Shown: one piece after another, positions 13,306-20,806 of the stretch
Numbering within the stretch: the first letter of the stretch is position 1
Layout of the letters: each line of letters begins with the position of its first letter
DNA from: Pelomonas sp. Root1444
GTDB taxonomy: Bacteria > Pseudomonadota > Gammaproteobacteria > Burkholderiales > Burkholderiaceae_C
Direction of reading: 5' to 3'
Length of the DNA: 53,203 nucleotides
Assembly: GCF_001426885.1 (NCBI RefSeq)
Contig: NZ_LMFP01000025.1
Location: 1 to 53,203 of the forward strand
Notes under the pieces: generated by a model
The model's database searches: none
What the model saw: only the letters and a program-made list of their open reading frames with translations
What the model was told of the DNA's origin: nothing
Position numbers and translations under genes: made by a program

Positions 13306-15537
13306 TCAGTAATCGAGCCACTCCATGGGCGCGACGAGGGTCGAGCCGCGGATGCGCTCCAACGTGCCGGTCAGCACGTCGATGTTGTTGTCGAAGCTGC
13401 CGTGGCAGGCGTCGATCTGATCGCCGGTCTTGGTGGTGCGGACCTTGGGGGCCTCGACGCGGTGCAGCAGCGGGCCACCGGGCCAGAGCTTGAGCCACGC
13501 GGCGATGTCGACGGTCGCCGCGCTGGCCCATTGGTCCTCGGCCCAGGCCCGCTCGGGCTTGACGAGCGCACGCTCCATGCCCAGCAGCGGCTGCTTGCGC
13601 ACATCGTCCAGCGCGCGCGAGACGAGGTAGAGCAGCGACTTGCCGTAGATGTCGCGCCCCGGCGTGGGCAGGCCGTCGGCGCGTTCGTTGGCGTCGGTCA
13701 GCACGTGCAGGCGCAGGTCCTGCAGCGACAGCACGCCGGCCTGGCTGGCGCCGCCGTAGTGCTTGACCGCAAAGCCGCTGGAGCAGGCGGCGGCATAGAG
13801 CTCGCAGCTGGCGGCGCGCAGCGGATCTGGGCCGGCCAAGCGGTCGAGCAGGTGGCCCAGCAGGATGGAGCCGGCCGAATGGCCGACGAGGTGGATTTCC
13901 AGCGTCTTGCCGTTCTTGGCGAGCGCATCGCGCAGCTCGCGCAGCATGCGGGCGGTGAGGTCCAGCGCGTGGTCTGCCATGGCGCCGCCCGCGGCGTTCT
14001 CGCGCATCTCGCTCCAGATGCCGCGCGCGAACTGGCGGCCCACGGCCTCGATGGCGCGGTCCTTGGCCTCGGCGGCGGCCTCGCGCAGCCGGTCCAGCCA
14101 GCCCTCGCTGCGGTCGTCCGAGTCGATGATGCGGTGCTTCAGGTCCTCCAGCATGTATTTGACGGTCTCGCCCGGGCCGGTCTTCCAGGTGAAGAACAGC
14201 GGGTAGATGCCGTTGGCCAGGAAGTAGGGCGCCAGCACGCGGTTGCGCTGCACCGAGCCGATCTCTGAGTTCAGGCCGCCGTGCGCATAAAGGGCCAGCC
14301 TGACGGTCTTGTCCTTGCTGCCCTTGAACCAGGCAGCGGGGCGCTCGACGACGAGCTCGCGTGCCAGGCCCACGCGGTCGTTGCGGGCGCGGGTGAAGTC
14401 GGTGGACATCAGCTGCCCGTCGTTGCCCGAGACCAGCGTGTGTGTGTAGGCCTCGTCGGTGCGCAGCGGCTGGTAGGGCTTGTGCGCGAAGACGTGGTTG
14501 AAGGGCCAGGGGTCGTCGGACGGATTGGCGTCGACGCGCAAGGTGGCGCCGACGTCGCTGAGGCCGCGGCCGGCCATGACGCGAAAGCCGCTGGCCGCCG
14601 GGGCTGCCTTGCCAGCCTTGCCTGCCTTGGCGCCGGCCGGCGGGCGCGCCTTCAGGTCCGACAGGTCCTGCGGCACGCCCAGCGCCACGGCCCAGGCGTC
14701 GGTGCCGTTGGTGACCCAGTCCTCGTACGGCAGCACCGCGAAGCCGCTGGCGCCCCAGCCGGTGCCCCAGCTGTTCTGCACGACAAAGCCGCGCTCGTTG
14801 AAGCCCACCAGCGCGAAGGCATGGCCGCCGCTCTTGCGCGTCATGCGCGCGATGCGCGGCAGCTTGTCGTGGCTGCCCGGCTGGGCGGCGGCATCCAGTG
14901 CCCAGCCGTCGTGCACGTCGGCCGACACGTAGACCGCGCCGATCTCGTAGATGGCCGCCTGCATGTCGACGACGCTCTTCTTGTCGACGCGGTAGTACAC
15001 GCCCAGCGGCCGCCCGGTGGCGTCGTCGTCCCAGCCGGCTGCAGGGCGCTCGAAGATGCCGGCGCCGTCCTTGCCGAGCGGGTAGGGCCACAGCGCGGAT
15101 GAGCACACGCCGTGCTTGTGCCAGCCCTTGAGCGCACCGCGGCAGGACGAGCCCTCGTAGTCCTGGCCCGGCCATTCGTCGTAGAGCTTGGCGAGCTCGT
15201 AGAACATGCGCGGGCTGACCGGCTCGGGCGCCGTGCGGGCGCGCGGCGTGGCGTTGAGATGACGCAGCCAGTAGAGGTAGTTGGTGACACAGGCCAGGCC
15301 GAAGCCGGTGCAAGCGCCCTCGTTGCCCTGGTTGAGGATGCGGCCCGACTTCACATAGGCCGGCAGCAGCCGCTTCAGGTCGGCATCCAGCGGCCAGCGC
15401 GGCGGCAGCGAGCGCAGCGGCGAGCGGTAGACGAGGTCGCGCAGGTCCAGCCGGTCGGGGCGGGCATCGAGTTTGGGGATGGGGACGGCGTTCGCGGCGG
15501 CCTTCTTGGCGGCGGCTGGGGTTCTTTGGGGGGCCAT
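13306..15537 (-). CDS. Papain-like cysteine protease fused to an alpha/beta hydrolase
   Basis: 743 residues, no signal peptide. The N-terminal half is a C1A papain-type peptidase: Gln70 (LNQGNEG) for the oxyanion hole, Cys76 in GACTGF, His239 in GGHAF and Asn255 in QNSWGTGWG. A Gly/Ala/Lys-rich linker at about 297-316 follows. The C-terminal half is a lipase-like hydrolase: ALYAHGG at 415-421, nucleophile Ser554 in VGHSAGS, and His712 in CHGSFDN as the likely triad His. CAGGAGA lies about 8 bases before the ATG. Each domain is well known; this order in one chain is unusual. Substrate unknown. Flanked by unrelated genes. Confidence 0.85.
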   Translation of the reverse strand: MAPQRTPAAAKKAAANAVPIPKLDARPDRLDLRDLVYRSPLRSLPPRWPLDADLKRLLPAYVKSGRILNQGNEGACTGFGLACVTNYLYWLRHLNATPRARTAPEPVSPRMFYELAKLYDEWPGQDYEGSSCRGALKGWHKHGVCSSALWPYPLGKDGAGIFERPAAGWDDDATGRPLGVYYRVDKKSVVDMQAAIYEIGAVYVSADVHDGWALDAAAQPGSHDKLPRIARMTRKSGGHAFALVGFNERGFVVQNSWGTGWGASGFAVLPYEDWVTNGTDAWAVALGVPQDLSDLKARPPAGAKAGKAGKAAPAASGFRVMAGRGLSDVGATLRVDANPSDDPWPFNHVFAHKPYQPLRTDEAYTHTLVSGNDGQLMSTDFTRARNDRVGLARELVVERPAAWFKGSKDKTVRLALYAHGGLNSEIGSVQRNRVLAPYFLANGIYPLFFTWKTGPGETVKYMLEDLKHRIIDSDDRSEGWLDRLREAAAEAKDRAIEAVGRQFARGIWSEMRENAAGGAMADHALDLTARMLRELRDALAKNGKTLEIHLVGHSAGSILLGHLLDRLAGPDPLRAASCELYAAACSSGFAVKHYGGASQAGVLSLQDLRLHVLTDANERADGLPTPGRDIYGKSLLYLVSRALDDVRKQPLLGMERALVKPERAWAEDQWASAATVDIAAWLKLWPGGPLLHRVEAPKVRTTKTGDQIDACHGSFDNNIDVLTGTLERIRGSTLVAPMEWLDY

Positions 15538-15624
15538 GCTGAGGTCTCCTGGGCGTCCTGCGACGACGGCGGATCATGGCGGCGTGCCGGGCCCTCGACA
15601 AGCACGCGTGCGAGACTGATCCCC

Positions 15625-16596
15625 ATGTTTAAGGTCTGCATCGTCGGCCTCGGGGCCATCGGCGGCTGGCTGGCCGCGCACCTGCAACGCGTCGAGGGCG
15701 TGAGCGTCTGCGCACTCGCGCGCGGCGAGACGCTCGCTGCGGTGCGCGAGCACGGCCTCACGCTGGACAGCGGCGGGTCCACGCTCAGCGCCCCGCTGCG
15801 CGTCAGCAGCGACCCGGCCGAGTTGGGGCCGCAGGACCTCGTCATCCTCGCCGTCAAGGGGCCGGCCATCGCCGGCGTGGCCGCCCAGGTGGCGGCCCTG
15901 TGCGGCCCGCAGACCCGCGTGCTCACGGCGCTCAACGGCCTGCCGTGGTGGTTCCCGGCCGGGCTGCCGGTGCCGGGCCTTGCGCTGCGGAGCGTGGACC
16001 CCGATGGCCGCATCGCGGCGCTGATCCCGCCGCAGCGCGTCATCGGCTGCGTCGTGCATGCGAGCTGCTGCGTGGAGAAGCCGGGCCACATCCGGCATGT
16101 GATGGGCAACGGCTTGCTGATTGGCGAGGCGACGGGCGGCGCGAGCGATTCGGTCCATGAACTGGCCGCGGTGCTGGTGCAGGCCGGCTTTGGCGCCAAG
16201 GCGGTGGACAGCATCCAGCGCGAGGTCTTCTACAAGCTGTGGGGCAACATGACGACCAACCCGGTCTCCGCCCTGACCCGCGCAACGACCGACCGCATCC
16301 TGGCCGACGACCTGGTGCGCGAGTTCACGACGGCCCTCATGCGCGAGGCGGCGGTGATAGGTGACCGCGTCGGCTGCCCGATCGCGCAGTCACCTCAGGA
16401 CCGCCATGCCATCACGCGGTCGCTGGGCGCGTTCAAGACGTCGATGCTGCAGGACATCGAAGCCGGCCGGCCGATCGAGACCGACGCACTGCTCAGTGCG
16501 CCACGCGAGCTGGCTCAGCAGCTGGGCGTGGCGACGCCGATGCTGGATGCGCTGCTGGGGCTGACGCGGTTGATGGACGCGTGCCGGTCTACGTAG
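15625..16596 (+). CDS. panE: 2-dehydropantoate 2-reductase family protein
   Basis: A 323-residue protein with the NADPH-binding VGLGAIGGWLAAHL motif at 7-20, LVILAVKG, and the C-terminal KLWGNMTTNPVSALT helix, where the Lys and Asn are the conserved catalytic and binding residues of ketopantoate reductases. The reaction in pantothenate synthesis is ketopantoate + NADPH to pantoate. Burkholderiales carry several paralogues, so the panE role is likely but not proven. The ATG at 15625 begins the conserved Rossmann fold. The 3' end overlaps a truncated acetyltransferase remnant on the other strand. Confidence 0.8.
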   Translation: MFKVCIVGLGAIGGWLAAHLQRVEGVSVCALARGETLAAVREHGLTLDSGGSTLSAPLRVSSDPAELGPQDLVILAVKGPAIAGVAAQVAALCGPQTRVLTALNGLPWWFPAGLPVPGLALRSVDPDGRIAALIPPQRVIGCVVHASCCVEKPGHIRHVMGNGLLIGEATGGASDSVHELAAVLVQAGFGAKAVDSIQREVFYKLWGNMTTNPVSALTRATTDRILADDLVREFTTALMREAAVIGDRVGCPIAQSPQDRHAITRSLGAFKTSMLQDIEAGRPIETDALLSAPRELAQQLGVATPMLDALLGLTRLMDACRST

Positions 16597-16712
16597 CGGC
16601 CGAAGGCCTCGGCATCGGCGGGCGGCTGGACCCAGCGGCGATGCAACTTGCGGCTGGCACGCGCCGCGGCCGTGAAGGCCGCCTCGTCGGCCGCCGTGAC
16701 CGCGCGGATCAC
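16515..16712 (-). pseudogene. Truncated GNAT acetyltransferase N-terminus
   Basis: A 65-codon frame begins with GTG overlapping the stop of nnrU (GTGA) and reads IRAVTAADEAAFTAAARASRKLHRRWVQPP, then AFGRYVDRH. This matches the start of RimJ-type GNAT acetyltransferases. After about residue 44 the frame runs antisense into the end of panE and loses resemblance, so the acetyl-CoA-binding part is missing. It appears to be a gene cut by a rearrangement at about 16575. Confidence 0.6.
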
Positions 16713-17281
16713 CGCCCCAGCGGCGCGATGCCCAGCCAGGCCGCATGCGCCCAGAAGGCAAAGAAGGCCCACAGCGCCAAGCCGACGACCACGGTGGCGG
16801 CGGTGCCTGCCGCGGTCGGGGTGGCGGCTGCGGGCGCCGGCCGCCGCCGCGCGGCGCGGAAGACGATGATGGACCAGACCAGGAAGCTGCCGAACAGCAT
16901 CACGTCGGCCAGCGTGTTGTTGGCGATCAGGTGGGCGAACGCCCAGACCTTGACCGACAGCGTCATCGGATGCTGCAGCTTCGCCTTGAAATGGTTGCGC
17001 GGCACATAAGCCGCGGCCATCAGGATCATGGCGACGAGCACCAGCAACGCCGCGAGGTGGTTCATGCCGCGGATGGGCGCCCACAGCACGACGGGGGTGA
17101 GCCGGGCCTGCGAGTAGCCCCACAGGATCAGCCCGAAGCCGAGCAGCGACAGCACGGTGTACAGGCCCTTCCAGCGTTTCTCGCCGAGGCGGGCGATCTG
17201 CGCGTCGCGCCATTGGGGCGCCAGCGCGCGGGTGAGGTGGATGCCGAGGAAGAGGGCAAGGCCGAGAGCGAGCCAGGTCAT
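16709..17281 (-). CDS. NnrU family membrane protein
   Basis: A 190-residue integral membrane protein with about five to six helices. GLYTVLSLLGFGLILWGY, APIRGMNHLAALLVL, NHFKAKLQHPMTLSVKVWAFAHLIANN and LADVMLFGSFLVWSI are the signature of the NnrU family, first linked to nitric-oxide/nitrite reduction in denitrifiers and related to isoprenoid-modifying membrane enzymes. The conserved His in LQHP and AHLIAN is present. No denitrification genes are nearby, so the role here is open. Start codon ATG at 17281 is 17 bp from the Lrp gene's stop, so they may be co-transcribed. Confidence 0.85.
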   Translation of the reverse strand: MTWLALGLALFLGIHLTRALAPQWRDAQIARLGEKRWKGLYTVLSLLGFGLILWGYSQARLTPVVLWAPIRGMNHLAALLVLVAMILMAAAYVPRNHFKAKLQHPMTLSVKVWAFAHLIANNTLADVMLFGSFLVWSIIVFRAARRRPAPAAATPTAAGTAATVVVGLALWAFFAFWAHAAWLGIAPLGR

Positions 17282-17298
17282 CGAAGGTCTCCGTTCTT

Positions 17299-17763
17299 TC
17301 AGGTCTGTCGGTCGACGCGCAAGGCCAGCACGACCGAACTGTTGGTGCGCAGCACGCCGTCGATCTCGCCGATCTCGTCGAGCAGCACGTCGAGCCGGGC
17401 CGTAGTGTCGGCGCGCAGCAGCGCCATGTAGTCGAACTCACCACTGACGGAGGAGAGCTGGCGCAGCTCGGGCAGTTCTGCTAGCCGCTTGACCACCTCG
17501 CGCCCGGCCTTGGGGCTGACGGTGATGCCGACAAAGGCCTGCACGCTGCGGCCCGCTTCGTCCCCGCCCAGCCGTGCGGTGTAGCCCACGATGCGCCCAC
17601 TGGCCTCCAGCCGCGCCAGCCGCGCGACGACGGTGGTGCGCGCCACGCCCAACTTGCGCGCCAGCGTGGCCGTGCTTTCGCGCGCGTTGGCCTGCAGCAG
17701 CAGGATCAGGCGGCGGTCCAGGTCGTCGGGCGATGGGCTGGGGTTTACCCGTGATTCATTCAT
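17299..17763 (-). CDS. Lrp/AsnC family transcriptional regulator
   Basis: A 154-residue protein: an N-terminal winged helix (DDLDRRLILLLQANARESTATLARKLGVARTTVVARLARLEASGRIVGY, about 13-61) and a C-terminal RAM ligand domain (AFVGITVSPKAGREVVKRLAELPEL...SGEFDYMALLRA). Such regulators sense amino acids. It is transcribed away from the lysine 6-dehydrogenase gene across 122 bp that holds a strong dyad, so lysine or a downstream metabolite is the likely effector (inference). Confidence 0.9.
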   Translation of the reverse strand: MNESRVNPSPSPDDLDRRLILLLQANARESTATLARKLGVARTTVVARLARLEASGRIVGYTARLGGDEAGRSVQAFVGITVSPKAGREVVKRLAELPELRQLSSVSGEFDYMALLRADTTARLDVLLDEIGEIDGVLRTNSSVVLALRVDRQT

Positions 17764-17764
17764 A

Positions 17765-17792
17765 TCGACGAATCATCGCGACGATTCGTCGA
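17765..17792. promoter_or_regulatory. Dyad operator between the Lrp gene and lysine catabolism genes
   Basis: TCGACGAATC (17765-17774) and GATTCGTCGA (17783-17792) are perfect 10-bp inverted arms around 8 bp. Two further half-like boxes, atcgctttcgtc near 17800 and atcgctttctttcgtc near 17817, point toward the catabolic genes. The position right at the regulator's start and the size fit an Lrp-type site controlling both directions. Confidence 0.75.
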
Positions 17793-17885
17793 AACAGCAA
17801 TCGCTTTCGTCGATGTATCGCTTTCTTTCGTCACCGGCCCTGCCTAGAGTGCCGGCCAACGACAACCCTCTCGACGGAGCACCCC

Positions 17886-18980
17886 ATGAAGATCGCCCTG
17901 CTCGGCGCCGGCCACATCGGCCAGACCATCGCCCGCCTGCTGCACGCCACCGGCGACTACCAAGTGACGGTGCTGGACAAGAACGCCGCCTATCTGAAGA
18001 CGCTGGCCGCCGAGGGCATAGACACGGCCGAGGTCGACAGCGACAACCGTGGCGCGCTCGCGGCCCAGCTGCGCGGCAAGGACGCCGTCGTCAACGCGCT
18101 GCCCTACCACCTGGCCATCACTGCCGCCGAGCTGGCGCTGGAGTGCGGCTGCCACTACTTCGACCTGACCGAGGACGTGGCCGCCACCAAGGCCATCAAG
18201 GAGATGGCCAAGGGCGCCAAGACCGCCTTCATGCCGCAGTGCGGCCTGGCGCCGGGCTTCATCGGCATCGTCGCCCATCACCTGGCCAGCGGCTTCGATG
18301 CGGTGCGCGACGTGCAGATGCGCGTCGGCGCGCTGCCGGCCTTCCCGACCAATGCGCTGAAGTACAACCTGACCTGGTCGGTCGACGGCCTCATCAACGA
18401 GTACTGCCACCCCTGCGAGGCCATCCACGAGGGCGAGACCATCGCCGCGCTGCCGCTGGAGGGCCTGGAGCATTTCAGCCTGGACGGCACCGAGTACGAG
18501 GCCTTCAACACCTCCGGCGGCCTGGGCACGCTGTGCGAGACCTGGGCGGGCAAGGTGCGCAACCTGGACTACAAGACCGTGCGCTACCCGGGCCACCGCG
18601 ACCTCATGCAGTTCCTGCTGGGCGACCTGGGCCTGAAGAGCGACCAGGGCAACCTGAAGGACATCATGCGCAAGAGCATGCCGGCGACGATGCAGGACGT
18701 GGTGCTGGTGTTCGTCACCGTGTCCGGCATGAAGAACGGCGTGCTGCTGCAGGAGGTGTTCGCGCGCAAGATCTTCGCCACGCGCGACGGCGCCCAGCCC
18801 TTGAGCGCGATCCAGATCACGACGGCCGCCGGCATCTGCGCCGCGGTGGACCTGTTCCGCGAAGGCAAGCTGCCGCAGCAGGGCTTCGTGCGCCAGGAAG
18901 AGGTGGCGCTGCCCGACTTCCTGGCCAACCGCTTCGGCTCGGCGTACCAGCAATCCCGCCAGGTGGAGTCGATTTCCTAA
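17886..18980 (+). CDS. lysDH: L-lysine 6-dehydrogenase (saccharopine dehydrogenase-like)
   Basis: A 364-residue protein. It starts with the Rossmann motif LGAGHIGQTIARLL, then HYFDLTEDVAATKAIK and MPQCGLAPGFIGIVAHHL. The blocks NALKYNLTWSVDGLINEY and YEAFNTSGGLGTLCETWAGK are, from memory, close to lysine 6-dehydrogenases, which oxidise lysine at the epsilon position to allysine (cyclising to piperideine-6-carboxylate). The general saccharopine-dehydrogenase fold is certain; the lysine specificity is well supported by the next gene, an ALDH7-type dehydrogenase that would take the product. The ATG starts directly at the Rossmann fold. Confidence 0.85.
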   Translation: MKIALLGAGHIGQTIARLLHATGDYQVTVLDKNAAYLKTLAAEGIDTAEVDSDNRGALAAQLRGKDAVVNALPYHLAITAAELALECGCHYFDLTEDVAATKAIKEMAKGAKTAFMPQCGLAPGFIGIVAHHLASGFDAVRDVQMRVGALPAFPTNALKYNLTWSVDGLINEYCHPCEAIHEGETIAALPLEGLEHFSLDGTEYEAFNTSGGLGTLCETWAGKVRNLDYKTVRYPGHRDLMQFLLGDLGLKSDQGNLKDIMRKSMPATMQDVVLVFVTVSGMKNGVLLQEVFARKIFATRDGAQPLSAIQITTAAGICAAVDLFREGKLPQQGFVRQEEVALPDFLANRFGSAYQQSRQVESIS

Positions 18981-18981
18981 G

Positions 18982-20502
18982 ATGCCCGCCATGAAGCAAC
19001 AGACCCTTTCCGTTCTGGACGCGCTCGGCGTCCACCTGCCGCCGGCCGGCGACCTGACCGTGCGCTCGCCGATCGACGGCAGCGTGCTGGCGCAACTGCC
19101 CACCGCCAGCGCGGCCGACATGCAGGCCGCCGTCGGTCGCGCGCACGAAGCCTTCAAGGCCTGGCGCGTCGTGCCGGCGCCCAAGCGCGGCGAACTCGTG
19201 CGCCTGTTCGGCGAAGAGCTGCGCGCGCACAAGACGCAATTGGCGCAGCTGGTGTCCATCGAAGCCGGCAAGGTGACGAGCGAAGGCCTGGGCGAAGTCC
19301 AGGAAATGATCGACATCTGCGAGTTCGCCGTGGGCCTGTCGCGCCAGCTGCATGGCCTGACCATCGCCAGCGAGCGCCCCGGTCACCGCATGATGGAACA
19401 GTGGCTGCCGCTGGGCGTCGTGGGCATCATCTCGGCGTTCAACTTCCCCGTCGCCGTGTGGGCCTGGAACTCGGCGCTGGCGCTGGTGGCCGGTGACACC
19501 TGCGTGTGGAAGCCGAGCGAGAAGACGCCGCTGACCGCGCTGGCCACGCAAGCACTGTTCGAGCGGGCCGTGAAGGCCTACCGCGCCGCCGGCCACACGG
19601 CACCTGACGGCCTGTCCGAGCTGATCATCGGGCGCGCCGATGTGGGCGAGGCGATGGTGGACGACGCGCGCGTGGCGCTGGTCAGCGCGACCGGCTCCAC
19701 CCGCATGGGCCGCGCCGTGGGCCCGCGCGTCGCCGCGCGCTTCGGCCGTTGCCTGCTGGAGCTGGGCGGCAACAACGCCATCATCGTCACGCCCAGTGCC
19801 GACCTTGAGTTGGCCGTGCGCGGCATCCTGTTCGGCGCCTACGGCACGGCAGGCCAGCGCTGCACGACGACCCGCCGCGTCATCGCGCACGAGAGCATCC
19901 ACGACGCACTCGTCGAGCGCCTGGACCGCGCGCGCGCGCAGCTGCCCATCGGCTCGCCGGTGGAGCCCGGCACCTTGATCGGCCCGCTGATCGACGCGCA
20001 GGCCTTCGACGCGATGCAGTTCGCGCTGAGCGCCGCGCGCGAGCAGGGCGGCTTGGTGTCTGGCGGCGAGCGTGCGCTGACCGACCGCTTCCCCGAGGCC
20101 TACTACGCCGTGCCGGCGCTGGTGCGCATGCCGTCGCAGACCGAGGTCGTGTGCCACGAGACCTTCGCGCCCATCCTCTACACGCTGAAGTACCGGACGC
20201 TGGAAGAGGCGATCGAGTTGCAGAACGGCGTGCCGCAAGGCCTGTCGTCGGCCATCTTCACGACCGACCTGCGCGAGGCCGAGCGCTTCATGAGCGCGGC
20301 CGGCAGCGACTGCGGCATCGCCAACGTCAACATCGGCACGTCGGGCGCGGAGATCGGCGGCGCGTTCGGCGGCGAGAAGGAAACGGGCGGTGGCCGCGAG
20401 AGCGGCTCGGACGCATGGAAGGCCTACATGCGCCGCACCACCAACACCGTGAACTACTCGAGCGAGCTGCCGCTGGCCCAGGGTGTCAAGTTCGACATCT
20501 GA
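18982..20502 (+). CDS. amaB: Aminoadipate semialdehyde / piperideine-6-carboxylate dehydrogenase (ALDH7 type)
   Basis: A 506-residue aldehyde dehydrogenase. LGVVGIISAFNFPVAVWAWN carries the catalytic Asn region, LELGGNNAIIV the general-base Glu, and GTAGQRCTTTRR the nucleophilic Cys with the ALDH7-specific flanks (antiquitin family). The end, GEKETGGGRESGSDAWKAYMRR, is also ALDH7-like. It would oxidise the semialdehyde from lysine 6-dehydrogenase to 2-aminoadipate using NAD+. The start lies 1 bp after the previous stop; Met4 is a possible alternative. Together with the upstream gene and the Lrp regulator this is a compact lysine degradation unit. Confidence 0.9.
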   Translation: MPAMKQQTLSVLDALGVHLPPAGDLTVRSPIDGSVLAQLPTASAADMQAAVGRAHEAFKAWRVVPAPKRGELVRLFGEELRAHKTQLAQLVSIEAGKVTSEGLGEVQEMIDICEFAVGLSRQLHGLTIASERPGHRMMEQWLPLGVVGIISAFNFPVAVWAWNSALALVAGDTCVWKPSEKTPLTALATQALFERAVKAYRAAGHTAPDGLSELIIGRADVGEAMVDDARVALVSATGSTRMGRAVGPRVAARFGRCLLELGGNNAIIVTPSADLELAVRGILFGAYGTAGQRCTTTRRVIAHESIHDALVERLDRARAQLPIGSPVEPGTLIGPLIDAQAFDAMQFALSAAREQGGLVSGGERALTDRFPEAYYAVPALVRMPSQTEVVCHETFAPILYTLKYRTLEEAIELQNGVPQGLSSAIFTTDLREAERFMSAAGSDCGIANVNIGTSGAEIGGAFGGEKETGGGRESGSDAWKAYMRRTTNTVNYSSELPLAQGVKFDI

Positions 20503-20547
20503 GTCGGCGCGGTCGAAAAGGGCTGCTATAGTGCGCGGCTCCTGAAA

Positions 20548-20632
<85 letters not shown>

Positions 20633-20644
20633 AACCAAAAAAAC

Positions 20645-20674
20645 AAAAGGCCAGCGCGAAAGTGCTGGCCTTTT
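20645..20674 (+). terminator. Intrinsic terminator after tRNA-Leu
   Basis: AAAAGGCCAGC (20645-20655) pairs perfectly with GCTGGCCTTTT (20664-20674). Two more pairs close a GAAA tetraloop, and the T-run follows. It lies 12 bp after the tRNA CCA. Confidence 0.9.
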
Positions 20675-20682
20675 GCCTTTTG

Positions 20683-20704
20683 GGTGCCCGGGAGAGGACT
20701 CGAA
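20683..20704 (-). repeat. Inverted partial copy of the tRNA-Leu 3' end
   Basis: The 22 bases are the reverse complement of the tRNA 3' end at 20610-20631 with one mismatch. The copy covers the T-arm 3' side, the acceptor strand and CC. tRNA 3' ends are common integration sites, so this may be a scar of a past insertion and inversion. Confidence 0.85.
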
Positions 20705-20771
20705 GGGCACGTCGTCGAGGCGGCGCGCACGCGCGACGCCGGCTGCCGGGGTCGCGGGACGTGATCGAGTC

Positions 20772-20806
20772 CCCGCTGATGCGCCCTCAATGGGCGCTTT
20801 AGCGGG
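20772..20806 (-). terminator. Hairpin terminator of the GGDEF-EAL gene
   Basis: CCCGCT/AGCGGG (20772-20777, 20801-20806) and GCGCCC/GGGCGC (20781-20786, 20792-20797) form a long symmetric stem with a small internal loop. The stop codon of the minus-strand gene lies inside it. It has no long T-run, so efficiency is uncertain. Confidence 0.6.

Noticed and set aside
12766-14268. A 500-codon plus-strand frame antisense to the papain-lipase fusion
   Set aside because: Third-position G+C bias of the real minus-strand gene opens the antisense frame; it has no domain, while the opposite strand has complete catalytic motifs.
17844-19364. A 506-codon minus-strand frame over lysine 6-dehydrogenase and ALDH
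   Set aside because: Same antisense artefact; the plus-strand genes carry clear catalytic motifs.
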